Source: Candidatus Saccharimonadota bacterium | Lineage (GTDB): Bacteria; Patescibacteriota; Saccharimonadia; Saccharimonadales; Saccharimonadaceae | Direction: 5' to 3' | DNA: 64,000 bases | NCBI GenBank assembly: GCA_030528625.1 | Contig: JAUMYN010000001.1 | Span: forward strand, 62,001-126,000 | Shown here: positions 50,100-58,322 of the stretch, one piece after another | Layout of the letters: every line of letters begins with the position of its first letter | How positions within the stretch are numbered: position 1 is the stretch's first letter | Position numbers and translations under genes: made by a program | Notes under the pieces: generated by a model | What the model saw: the letters and a program-made list of their open reading frames with translations, nothing else | What the model was told of the DNA's origin: nothing | The model's database searches: none

Positions 50100-50695
50100 T
50101 TCATCGGTTGATTGGTGTGGTGGTGATTATGGCGGTGATGGTGATTGGCCTGAGTCTGTATTTGTCGCCAGATGGCTTGGCGGATTGTCAGGATGAGCCG
50201 ACGACTGGTCAGTGTGCGGCAGCTGATGCGATTGTGGTGATTTCTGGTGGTGATACCAATGCGCGAACGGATGAGGCAATTCGGTTATTTCAGCAAAAGT
50301 GGGCGCCGCTGTTGATTGTGTCGGGCGCGGCGGCCGATAAAACGAGTCAATCAAACGCGGCGGCAATGCGACAGCGGGCTCGCGCTCAAGGTGTGCCGTT
50401 GACGCAGATTATCGCCGAGGAGCAATCCGAGACGACGAAGCAGAATGCGGTTGAAGTCAAGGCGATTGCTCAGCAGCGGCAGCTAAAGCGGCTGATCTTG
50501 GTGACAAGCGGCTACCATATGCGGCGGGCGCAGTCGGAATTTGCTGCTCATATGCCGGGTGTGACTATCGTGGCGCATCCAGTGGGCCATGACAAGCACT
50601 GGGGTGTGGCATGGTGGTTAACCCCATGGGGATGGTGGCTGGCGCTGAGTGAACTTGTGAAAAATGGACTATTTATGATTGGAGGGTCGCGCTAA
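50096..50695 (+). CDS. YdcF/SanA-like DUF218 membrane protein
   Basis: A 199-residue protein with an N-terminal signal anchor (about 1-25) and a DUF218 domain: ADAIVVISGGDTNARTDEAIRLF, IVSGAAADKTS, IIAEEQSETTKQNAVEVKAI, LVTSGYHMRRAQSEF. Related ElyC/SanA proteins act in envelope and undecaprenyl or peptidoglycan metabolism. It overlaps the iscS-like gene (ATGA) and mnmA (TAATG), so it sits in the thiolation operon without an obvious functional link. Confidence 0.85.
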   Translation: MIHRLIGVVVIMAVMVIGLSLYLSPDGLADCQDEPTTGQCAAADAIVVISGGDTNARTDEAIRLFQQKWAPLLIVSGAAADKTSQSNAAAMRQRARAQGVPLTQIIAEEQSETTKQNAVEVKAIAQQRQLKRLILVTSGYHMRRAQSEFAAHMPGVTIVAHPVGHDKHWGVAWWLTPWGWWLALSELVKNGLFMIGGSR

Positions 50696-51816
50696 TGGCG
50701 AAAGTATGGGTTGGTATGTCGGGTGGCGTGGATTCCAGTGTGACAGCAGCGCTGCTGGTCGAGCAGGGACACGATGTCACGGGCATCTATATGAAAAACT
50801 GGGCGCAAGATTTGCCCGGTATGCACTGTGCCTGGGCGGATGATGTGGCGGACGCCAAGCGCGTGGCAGTTGGCCTTGGGATTGACTTTCAAGTGATTGA
50901 TTTTCAGGCGGAATATAAGCACCATGTAGTGGATTATGTGGTGCGTGAATATCAGTCAGGGCGGACACCAAATCCCGATGTGATGTGTAATCAAGAGGTG
51001 AAGTTCGGACTGTTTTGGCAGGCAGCGTTGCAGGCTGGGGCGGATTTTGTGGCAACGGGGCATTATGCGCGAGTTGAGCATATTTCCGATGACTGCTCGG
51101 ATAGCCCCGAAAAACAATCCGGGTCCCACGTAAAGTTGCCCAGATTTTTTTCGGGGCCATCACTCGCGTCATCGGGTCGTCTGCTGCGCGCGCGTGATGA
51201 CAACAAGGATCAGACCTACTTTTTGTATCGGGTGAGCGGCGAGGCGCTGGGGCGGACGCTCTTTCCGTTGGGTGATTATACCAAGGACGAGGTGCGGCAG
51301 CTGGCCAAAGATCGGGGTCTATGGACGGCGGATAAAAAAGAGTCCATGGGGATTTGTTTTGTTGGTCAGGTCGGTATTCGTGAGTTTTTAAGCGAGTATG
51401 TCGAGACGCAGCCCGGCAATATTATTGACAAAAAAACTGGCCAGGTGGTCGGTCAACATGATGGCGCAATTTTCTACACACTGGGGCAGCGGCATGGGCT
51501 GAATGTTGGCGGCGGCCTGCCATATTATGTCGTCGGTAAGGATATGGCGAAGAATGAAGTGTATGTGTCGCGGTCGCTGGACGATGAGAATCTATGGCGA
51601 CGAGAGATTGCGCTCGGCGATATCCATTGGATCAATCAACCGCCGGCTGACGACGCTCGGGTGCAGGTGCGATTGCGCCACCGCGGCAGGCTAATTGACG
51701 CTACATATAGCGCTGGCACACTACATCTAGCGTCGGCCGAACGCGCCGTGGCGGCGGGGCAATCTGCCGTCATCTACGATGGCGAAGTGTGTTTGGGCGG
51801 CGGGATTATCGCATGA
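50695..51816 (+). CDS. mnmA: tRNA-specific 2-thiouridylase
   Basis: A 373-residue PP-loop enzyme that puts sulfur on U34 of Lys, Glu and Gln tRNAs. PP-loop VGMSGGVDSSV, first catalytic Cys in NPDVMCNQEVKFG, second in SMGICFVGQVG, then TLGQRHGLNVGGG. Between ATGHYARVEH and LLRARDDNKDQTYFL there is an insertion of about 30 residues (about 129-160), encoded by a large inverted repeat. Its sulfur donor is probably the IscS-like protein upstream. Confidence 0.95.
   Translation: MAKVWVGMSGGVDSSVTAALLVEQGHDVTGIYMKNWAQDLPGMHCAWADDVADAKRVAVGLGIDFQVIDFQAEYKHHVVDYVVREYQSGRTPNPDVMCNQEVKFGLFWQAALQAGADFVATGHYARVEHISDDCSDSPEKQSGSHVKLPRFFSGPSLASSGRLLRARDDNKDQTYFLYRVSGEALGRTLFPLGDYTKDEVRQLAKDRGLWTADKKESMGICFVGQVGIREFLSEYVETQPGNIIDKKTGQVVGQHDGAIFYTLGQRHGLNVGGGLPYYVVGKDMAKNEVYVSRSLDDENLWRREIALGDIHWINQPPADDARVQVRLRHRGRLIDATYSAGTLHLASAERAVAAGQSAVIYDGEVCLGGGIIA
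51104..51157 (+). repeat. large inverted repeat inside mnmA
   Basis: Outer arms GCCCCGAAAAA (51104-51114) and TTTTTCGGGGC (51147-51157) are perfectly complementary over 11 bp. Inner arms ATCCGGG (51117-51123) and CCCAGAT (51139-51145) add six more pairs. It encodes the non-conserved insertion of MnmA. Confidence 0.8.
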
Positions 51817-51836
51817 TAGGATGAGGTGGCGATTGT

Positions 51837-53489
51837 CTATGGGTGAAACTCGTTGAGCCATTTTGTTGCTATGTCGCGATTCGAGCTATCCGTCAGTTCG
51901 TATATAACACCCGTTTTGGCGTTCTTTCCCAGGCGCAACACTTCATTTATCGATTCAATAATTGTGGCGTGGGTAAGAAAAATATAATTATCCAGCGCAG
52001 AGCCTACTGCAAAGTTTGGTGGTATGCCATCATTTAGCATATAAAAGTAATTGTTATCATTTTTATATTTTGTAATATATCTGCCTATTTTTGTTTTTTG
52101 ATATTCTTCTGATAAGTAATCTAAGAGAAACTCATCTTCACTAGATGTTGCGACAACTATAAATAAGCCGTTTTTCATGCTTCTAAAATTATGAATGTCA
52201 AGACTATGTGATCCTGTCGCGCAGAATACAATATCTGTAGCAGATAGGTCGGGGTTGAGGGCTATATTATTCCCGTCCCTCGAGGCGATAATTGAACGAA
52301 GGGGATTTTTTTCGATGACTGTAGGCGTTACTCCAACACTCCTGAGGTGCGCACAGATGCCTCGGCCGATCTTACCATAACCGATACACGATACTTTCAT
52401 GTAGTTTAATAAGGTATTTTCAAGTCTAAGCATGTAGCTTGCGCCAAATACTATCCCCGACCCTACAAGAAAGTCTTCACTCTCTTTTAGGGGGTTTCTA
52501 GCAACGGAGAATACAGGGTATTTTACTTTTGAGATGATTGAGTTGTATTTCTGATGTCCGTTTTCGGTGTCCTCAACAATGCCTATAATAGGTAAACCGC
52601 CACCGGCTGCTAGCTTAGCAAAGTAACCACCGATATCCAGTAAGATTGTTGGCTTGTCTTTAATTCCAAAGAACAACTCTGCGTTGTCTGGATCTCTCTT
52701 GGCTACTCTAAGTTTAATCCCCGCAGACTTTAGCTCATCCCATACAGATTGGTCTATCGAGTTTGGTTTAGCGAAGATAGTCAAGTCGTCTCTAAATATA
52801 TCATCCAGAAGATAAATAAAGGGTAGGCTATTTCGCACTATGTGCTGAATGGCTATACACGATATGTCCTGCTGTTTCCTTGCTATATCTGACAAGAACC
52901 TCCTTGGGGACGGCTCCATTAAATCTTCTATCTTGTTCGCTATATCCCTAAACTTAGCCATCTCCTTAAATTGACTCCACTCCACCCATTCGAAAGAGCT
53001 AGATTCAGACTTGTCAATTGTGATACTTGGCTCCTTTTCGCTCAAGAATAGATATTGCATGTCGTAGTGGTAGTGTGCCGCTTCTTGTTTCTTCTTGTTC
53101 TCGGGAATGGAATGAATGTCAATATTAAAGGGTACCTGTCTGTCTAGGGGACTAACGCAGTGATACTTCAGGCTAGCTATGTCTACACCAGACTCCTCAG
53201 CTAGTTCCCTCGCTGCTGCATCAAGGGGTGTGTTGTCACTTACTTCAATGTGCCCTCCTGGTTGGAGGTATTTCTTCAGAAAAGTATGGTGGATGAGTAA
53301 TACTCTCCGTGGGGCTTTTGTGATAACAAATGCTGATGCTGTAAAGTGGCCAATGAAATTCTTACGGTCTATTAGCTCCCTATCGCTCTGATTCGACAAC
53401 TGTTTTTTTACTAAACAAAATTTATTATCGGAGGTCTCATAGTAGGATGAATAGCTGTCAAAAATTTGTCTGTATAGATTTGCTGTCAT
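51837..53489 (-). CDS. NUDIX domain fused to adenosylhomocysteinase-like domain
   Basis: A 550-residue two-domain protein. Residues about 45-180 form a NUDIX hydrolase: QPGGHIEVSDNTPLDAA then ARELAEESGVDI, the box intact at REUxEExG but with Asn for the first box Glu. Residues about 200-550 resemble S-adenosylhomocysteine hydrolase, best seen in the NAD-binding fold CIGYGKIGRGICAHL, VIEKNPLRSIIAS and DIVFCATGSHSL, then MKNGLFIVVATSSEDEF. The SAHH catalytic N domain is poorly conserved. Base composition is clearly more AT-rich than both neighbours, suggesting acquisition. Start ATG 53489 has AAGGAGG upstream. Function unknown. Confidence 0.8.
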   Translation of the reverse strand: MTANLYRQIFDSYSSYYETSDNKFCLVKKQLSNQSDRELIDRKNFIGHFTASAFVITKAPRRVLLIHHTFLKKYLQPGGHIEVSDNTPLDAAARELAEESGVDIASLKYHCVSPLDRQVPFNIDIHSIPENKKKQEAAHYHYDMQYLFLSEKEPSITIDKSESSSFEWVEWSQFKEMAKFRDIANKIEDLMEPSPRRFLSDIARKQQDISCIAIQHIVRNSLPFIYLLDDIFRDDLTIFAKPNSIDQSVWDELKSAGIKLRVAKRDPDNAELFFGIKDKPTILLDIGGYFAKLAAGGGLPIIGIVEDTENGHQKYNSIISKVKYPVFSVARNPLKESEDFLVGSGIVFGASYMLRLENTLLNYMKVSCIGYGKIGRGICAHLRSVGVTPTVIEKNPLRSIIASRDGNNIALNPDLSATDIVFCATGSHSLDIHNFRSMKNGLFIVVATSSEDEFLLDYLSEEYQKTKIGRYITKYKNDNNYFYMLNDGIPPNFAVGSALDNYIFLTHATIIESINEVLRLGKNAKTGVIYELTDSSNRDIATKWLNEFHP

Positions 53490-53553
53490 GTCTACGCCTC
53501 CTTTTTCACTGCTTCTACTCATGCGATTATATCATAATGAGCCCGTTTACGAA

Positions 53554-53582
53554 TTGACGCTGCGCGCCAAATAGTGTATACT
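53554..53582 (+). promoter_or_regulatory. consensus-like promoter of rpsP
   Basis: -35 TTGACG (53554-53559), 17-base spacer, -10 TATACT (53577-53582). It yields a leader of about 41 bases. Confidence 0.8.
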
Positions 53583-53629
53583 GCCATAGAAGTAAAGAGT
53601 TTAAGTAAGGCAAAAGGAAGAAATACTAC

Positions 53630-53998
53630 ATGCTCGCAATTCGTTTGCAACGATTGGGCCGTAAGGGCTATCCAGTATACCGCTTGGCAGTGCAGGAAGC
53701 ACATCGCCATCCTTCGAGTGGTCGCGTGGTGGCATACGTCGGTTCATACAATCCACACACCAAAGAAGCTAACATCCAGGTTGAGCTCGCGCAAAAATAT
53801 CTTGATAACGGCGCACAGCCAACGCCTCGTGTTGTTAAACTACTGAAAGAAGCTGGTGTAAAATTGCCAAAGTGGGTCAAAGAGCCGGCTACTGACAAGA
53901 AAAAGACCTTGCGCAACCCAGAAAAACTGCGCAAAAATCAGCCAAAAGAAGAGCCAGTGGCCGAAGAGGCGGCCGACGAAGCCTCAGCCGAAGCTTAG
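53630..53998 (+). CDS. rpsP: 30S ribosomal protein S16
   Basis: A 122-residue protein. MLAIRLQRLGRKGYPVYRLAVQE and HPSSGRVVAYVGSYNPHTK are the S16 core. The C terminus is an extended Lys/Glu/Ala-rich tail (EEPVAEEAADEASAEA) beyond the usual 80-90 residues. It is expressed alone from a strong promoter with its own terminator. Confidence 0.97.
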   Translation: MLAIRLQRLGRKGYPVYRLAVQEAHRHPSSGRVVAYVGSYNPHTKEANIQVELAQKYLDNGAQPTPRVVKLLKEAGVKLPKWVKEPATDKKKTLRNPEKLRKNQPKEEPVAEEAADEASAEA

Positions 53999-54015
53999 GG
54001 ATATCTTTGTAACAC

Positions 54016-54042
54016 AAAACACCGCTATAGAGCGGTGTTTTT
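54016..54042 (+). terminator. terminator of rpsP
   Basis: An 11-bp perfect stem AAAACACCGCT (54016-54026)/AGCGGTGTTTT (54031-54041) with loop ATAG and a T run. Confidence 0.92.
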
Positions 54043-54077
54043 GCTAACATACTTTGTCGCTATCAGGGGTGGTGTGG

Positions 54078-54083
54078 TATAAT
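54078..54083 (+). promoter_or_regulatory. extended -10 of alaS (near-leaderless)
   Basis: TGG-TATAAT ends seven bases before ATG 54091. Confidence 0.6.
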
Positions 54084-54090
54084 TGCCCGT

Positions 54091-55992
54091 ATGAATGCTC
54101 AAGATATCCGTAACGCCTATTTGCAATTTTATAAGGAGCGAGGTCACGCCGTAGTGCAGCGCGCGCCTCTGGTGCTGACGGGCGACCCAACCACGCTGTT
54201 TACCGGCTCAGGGATGCAGCCGATGATCTCTTATCTTTTGGGTGAAGCGACACATCCTGAAGGTAATCGCATCGCTGACAGCCAGACTTGCCTGCGCGCG
54301 CAGGACATTGACGATATTGGCGATAACCGCCACACTACCTTTTTTGAAATGCTGGGTAACTGGAGCTTGGGTGATTACTTCAAAGAGCAGCAAATCCGCT
54401 GGATGTGGGAGTTTTTGAGCGAGGTGGTTGGCCTGGATATGAGTCGGATCTACGTCACCTGCTACATCGGTGATGAGCGCTATCATATTCCAAAAGACAC
54501 CGAAGCGGCGGCGGTCTGGGCGGGGCTGTACGAAAAGGCGGGCTTGAGCCACGGGCAGGCGGATATTGGCTCAGAAGAAAATGGCTACGCACGCGGTATT
54601 CATGACGGTGAGCGGATTTTCTACTATGATGGCAGCAAAAACTGGTGGAGCCGCAATGGCGGGCCGGAAACCACGCCGATCGGCGATCCGTGTGGGCCGG
54701 ACAGCGAAATGTTCTATGATTTTGGTACGCCACACGACCCTGCGTATGGCGAACATTGTCATCCGAATTGCGACTGTGGCCGTTTTATGGAAATTGGCAA
54801 CAATGTTTTCATGGCCTATAAAAAAGTGGCTGACGGCGTGTTTGAGCCGCTGGAAAAGCCGAACATTGACCATGGTTCAGGCCTGGAGCGCATCGCGGCG
54901 GCCAAGCTGGGCGACCCGGATGTCTTTAAGATTAGTCTGATGTGGCCGATTATTGAGAAGCTGCAGGAGCTGAGTGGCAAGAAATATGAAGACAACCTGG
55001 AGAGCATGCGTGTCATCGCTGACCATCTGCGGGCTGCTACTTTCCTGGCGGTAGATGGCTGCACACCAAGCAACAAAGAGCAGGGCTATGTAATGCGCCG
55101 GCTGCTCAGGCGGGCCATTCGCTTTGCGCATGAGCTGGGTATTAAGGAAGAGTTCTTTGAGACCGTCGTGCCGGTGATCGCCGATCTGTACGCGGCGGAT
55201 TTCCCAGAGGTGGCTGAGCAGCGCGACAAGATTATCATTACGCTGATGAAGGAGGAAAAAGCCTTTGCGCGCACTCTGCTCAAGGGCACCAAGCACCTGA
55301 TGAGTTTTATCGCCGATGGCCTGACGGGGCAGGAAATTTTCACCATGCACGACACCTACGGCTTTCCGTATGAACTGAGCGTGGAGATTGCGAGGCGGCA
55401 TCATATTCAAATCGCCAGTGACTGGAAAGCCGAATTTGACCGCCTAATGCAGCAGCAACGTGAGCGCTCTCAGACCGCCGCCAAAGGTACTTTCAAGGGC
55501 GGGCTGGAAGGCCAGACCATGGCGCACCGCCGCCTGCATACTGCTAATCATCTGATGTATGCGGCTCTTCGCAAAGTTTTGGGTGATCACGTCATGCAGC
55601 GCGGCAGTAACATCACCGCGGAGCGGCTGCGCTTTGATTTTAATCATGACAGCAAGGTGACGCGCGAGCAGCTGGATGAAGTCGAGCGGTTGGTAAATGA
55701 TTGGATTGCGGCTGATTTGCCGGTGAGCTATCAGGAATACCCAACTGACGAGGCGTTCAAGATGGGGGCAATCGGTGCCTTTGGTGACCGCTACGGTGAT
55801 AAGGTGAAAGTCTATCAAATGGGTGAGGGCGACAACAGGGCGTCGTTTGAAATCTGCGGCGGCCCGCATGTTGATCACACGGGGCAGCTGGCACAGGATG
55901 ATGACGGCACACCGAACGGCAAACGCTTCAAAATCACCAAGGAAGAAGCATCGTCGGCTGGCGTGCGGCGAGTCAAGGCAGTTTTGCAGTAG
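54091..55992 (+). CDS. alaS: alanyl-tRNA synthetase lacking the C-Ala domain
   Basis: A 633-residue class II synthetase. The catalytic domain is complete (FYKERGHAVVQRAPLV, TGSGMQPMISYLLG, GDNRHTTFFEMLGNWS, GSGLERIAA). The editing domain follows, with HTANHLMYAALRKVLG (first metal-site His pair) and FEICGGPHVDHTG. The protein stops right after EASSAGVRRVKAVLQ, where typical AlaRS (about 870 residues) continues with a coiled coil and the C-Ala tRNA-binding domain. Its last 20 bases overlap the convergent orphan gene. Confidence 0.96.
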   Translation: MNAQDIRNAYLQFYKERGHAVVQRAPLVLTGDPTTLFTGSGMQPMISYLLGEATHPEGNRIADSQTCLRAQDIDDIGDNRHTTFFEMLGNWSLGDYFKEQQIRWMWEFLSEVVGLDMSRIYVTCYIGDERYHIPKDTEAAAVWAGLYEKAGLSHGQADIGSEENGYARGIHDGERIFYYDGSKNWWSRNGGPETTPIGDPCGPDSEMFYDFGTPHDPAYGEHCHPNCDCGRFMEIGNNVFMAYKKVADGVFEPLEKPNIDHGSGLERIAAAKLGDPDVFKISLMWPIIEKLQELSGKKYEDNLESMRVIADHLRAATFLAVDGCTPSNKEQGYVMRRLLRRAIRFAHELGIKEEFFETVVPVIADLYAADFPEVAEQRDKIIITLMKEEKAFARTLLKGTKHLMSFIADGLTGQEIFTMHDTYGFPYELSVEIARRHHIQIASDWKAEFDRLMQQQRERSQTAAKGTFKGGLEGQTMAHRRLHTANHLMYAALRKVLGDHVMQRGSNITAERLRFDFNHDSKVTREQLDEVERLVNDWIAADLPVSYQEYPTDEAFKMGAIGAFGDRYGDKVKVYQMGEGDNRASFEICGGPHVDHTGQLAQDDDGTPNGKRFKITKEEASSAGVRRVKAVLQ

Positions 55993-56980
55993 TTGAATAC
56001 GCTCGTTTGAGTAACTCAAGAAAGGAAATGCAGATGGTCGCATAGTCTCTTGCTGTCTCTGCACTGCCTCTTGAAGGATAGCGCGGAACAGCAAGATCGA
56101 CATCACTAAGGCGTCTATGCGCCAGAGCCTGTTGAGCGAACAGTAGGGTGTCGGTTTGCTCTGTCCCGTAAGAAAACGCCGTCTCGAGGTCGCAATCTTC
56201 CGGTGTTGGAACTGCAAAGTGCACCGTATCTACGCCAAATTCTTCGGCGAACAGAGGAGTGTTTTGGTGCGCTTGTACAAAGTGATTAATAGTGCTCTGT
56301 TTTGGTGTTTCACTAGTCTCAATACGTGAGACAAACGCTTCGTTTTCATCACGGAAAACCGCCGCCTGGACATCGCTAGTTGAGCCGTTTATATTACCAA
56401 GTGCGGTAAGCGCGCAACCGAGTCGACGCCAAGCGCTGTCGGCCTGATTCATGGCATGTATCATCTCATTGATAACACCACCATCCAGGCGCCCTATTCT
56501 TGAGTCATCATTGCATGCAAATTTAACGAGGAGGCTGGTAAATTCGGGGGGGGTGAGCTCAAGTACATTGCCATATGACTGGGTGTCTACGAGAATAACA
56601 TGGTCAAGCAGGTTGCTGACACTAAAACATCGGCCATTCATCACAATTGATCCGCTGAGAAAGTGTTGATCAAAGGTTTTGCTATCCTGGGCAATGGGAA
56701 GGTGAGCAAGCTGTATATCGCAGTGGTTGACGACGATAATATCTTGATCACCAGTTGCATGGCGAAACTCTGTACTACCGCTGAAACAAGTAGCAAGATC
56801 GTCCGCCTCGCATGCGATCGGTCGCTCATCGTCCTGCTGCCATATCGTCGAGTGGCGCACACGGCATCTCCGAAACAGTTCGCAGAAACCATCATCGAAC
56901 GGCAGATTGACAACTGTATTCATAGCGTCGGCTCGCTCATGCCATAGACCTGGTGATTGCTCAGGGTTATGCATAGTCAT
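55973..56980 (-). CDS. orphan hypothetical protein
   Basis: A 335-residue soluble protein of unknown function. No signal peptide, membrane helix or known motif was seen. It is acidic, with scattered Cys and His and an N terminus LWHERADAMNTVVNLPFDD; the C-terminal SAETARDYATICISFLELLKRAY is a helix pair. It sits between alaS and ftsA, in opposite direction to both. Start ATG 56980 lies seven bases after a consensus promoter; a second ATG is at 56974. Confidence 0.65.
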   Translation of the reverse strand: MTMHNPEQSPGLWHERADAMNTVVNLPFDDGFCELFRRCRVRHSTIWQQDDERPIACEADDLATCFSGSTEFRHATGDQDIIVVNHCDIQLAHLPIAQDSKTFDQHFLSGSIVMNGRCFSVSNLLDHVILVDTQSYGNVLELTPPEFTSLLVKFACNDDSRIGRLDGGVINEMIHAMNQADSAWRRLGCALTALGNINGSTSDVQAAVFRDENEAFVSRIETSETPKQSTINHFVQAHQNTPLFAEEFGVDTVHFAVPTPEDCDLETAFSYGTEQTDTLLFAQQALAHRRLSDVDLAVPRYPSRGSAETARDYATICISFLELLKRAYSTTAKLP

Positions 56981-56987
56981 CGCCTTG

Positions 56988-57016
56988 ATTATAACATTTA
57001 TAATATAAAAAGTCAA
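56988..57016 (-). promoter_or_regulatory. near-consensus promoter of the orphan gene
   Basis: TTGACT (57016-57011), 17-base AT-rich spacer, TATAAT (56993-56988) preceded by TGT, seven bases to ATG 56980. It is among the best sigma70-type matches in the window. Confidence 0.8.
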
Positions 57017-57020
57017 TTAT

Positions 57021-57050
57021 TTGCCAATCGCGGGCGGGGTGGAGTATACT
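57021..57050 (+). promoter_or_regulatory. promoter of the ftsA-like operon
   Basis: -35 TTGCCA (57021-57026), 18-base spacer, -10 TATACT (57045-57050), nine bases to ATG 57060. TACTAT at 57047-57052 would give a seven-base gap. Divergent and only a few bases from the orphan gene promoter. Confidence 0.6.
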
Positions 57051-57059
57051 ATAAGCAGT

Positions 57060-58322
57060 ATGTCTATCAAAAACCTACTCAAAAAATCAGAGAAGCAGCC
57101 GCGGCAACTACTGGTCGCGCTTGATATCGGTACTGAGGTGGTCAAGGCACTGATTGCCGAGGTGGGGGATGATGAATTGTCAATCATTGGCGTTGGTCGC
57201 AAGCAGCAAGAGATGGGCGACATGCATCTGGGGGCAATTGCTGACATTGCTGGCGTAGTGGCAAACTGCGAGGCGGCGCTGAGCGAGGCTGAAGACCAGG
57301 CTGGCGTACAGGCAAAGCAGGTGATTATCGGCATTGCTGGCGAGTTGGTCAAGGGCACGACGCACACCATCCGCTATCGTCGGCCGCAGCCGAATCGACC
57401 GCTTGATATCGCCGAGATGGAGTTTATTATCGAAAAGGTCCAGGAGCGAGCTCAGGGTCGGGCGCAGGCACAGATCAGCCTAGAGACGGGTAATCAGGAT
57501 GTTGAAGTAAAGTTGGTTAACTCAGCTCTGGTCAGTATCCATATCGATGGTTATAAGGTGTCAAATCCGATTGGCTTTCAGGGCAAGGACGTGGCGGTGC
57601 AAATTTACACGGCCTTTGCGCCGATGGTGCATATTGGGGCGCTCGAGAAGGTGGCCGATGAGCTGGCGCTGGAGCTGATTGCGGTGGCGGCTGAGCCGTT
57701 TGCGGTCAGTCGTAGCGTGCTAGGAACTGATACTAATAGTTCATTTACGGCGATTTTAGCTGACGTTGGCGGCGGCACAACGGATATCGCGGTGGTGAAT
57801 GATGGCGGTGTTGAGGGTACCAAGATGTTTGGTATTGGTGGACGCAGTTTTACGCGGACGATTGCCAGCGAGCTGGATTTGAGTTATGCTGATGCCGAAA
57901 AACTCAAGCTCAATGTCGATCACGAGCATATCAAGCCATCGGTTAAAAAGCGGCTTGACGAAGCGATCGACAAGACATTGGAGGTATGGCTATCCGGAGT
58001 GGAATTGGCTCTCAGCGAGTTTGACAGCGTTGACCATTTACCGCATCGTATTCTGCTCTGTGGCGGTGGTGCCAGCTTGCAGTCGCTGGTTGATGCGCTG
58101 GCGACCCGGCCTTGGCACAAGGAGTTGCCTTTCACCAAGGCGCCGACTGTGCAGCATATCCGGCCGTCCGATGTGGCAGGCATCCAGGATACGACAGGCG
58201 ATATTACCGATCATACCTTCGTCACGGCCATGGGGCTGCTGCGCGTGGGGTATGATACAATGATAAGCAGTCAAGACGCTCATGGCTTGATGGATAAAGT
58301 AAACAAACTCTTGAAGATATAG
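57060..58322 (+). CDS. FtsA/PilM-like actin-fold ATPase
   Basis: A 420-residue actin-like protein. Phosphate-1 motif LVALDIGTEVVKALIAEV, an SHS2/1C-type insertion (about 95-185), phosphate-2 AILADVGGGTTDIAVV, and adenosine motif ILLCGGGASLQSL, then a C-terminal LMDKVNKLLKI amphipathic helix like the membrane-targeting helix of FtsA. FtsA tethers FtsZ to the membrane; PilM, of the same fold, serves type IV pili. The amphipathic tail favours FtsA, but the membrane-protein gene directly downstream leaves PilM open. It opens a tight four-gene operon. Confidence 0.8.
   Translation: MSIKNLLKKSEKQPRQLLVALDIGTEVVKALIAEVGDDELSIIGVGRKQQEMGDMHLGAIADIAGVVANCEAALSEAEDQAGVQAKQVIIGIAGELVKGTTHTIRYRRPQPNRPLDIAEMEFIIEKVQERAQGRAQAQISLETGNQDVEVKLVNSALVSIHIDGYKVSNPIGFQGKDVAVQIYTAFAPMVHIGALEKVADELALELIAVAAEPFAVSRSVLGTDTNSSFTAILADVGGGTTDIAVVNDGGVEGTKMFGIGGRSFTRTIASELDLSYADAEKLKLNVDHEHIKPSVKKRLDEAIDKTLEVWLSGVELALSEFDSVDHLPHRILLCGGGASLQSLVDALATRPWHKELPFTKAPTVQHIRPSDVAGIQDTTGDITDHTFVTAMGLLRVGYDTMISSQDAHGLMDKVNKLLKI

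Noticed and set aside
51104-51157. Rho-independent terminator on either strand
   Set aside because: The hairpin and T run lie inside an intact mnmA frame with the downstream catalytic Cys conserved, so a functional terminator there would remove the enzyme.
50777-51172. 131-codon minus-strand frame inside mnmA
   Set aside because: It is antisense to a conserved enzyme and has no family resemblance or start signals.
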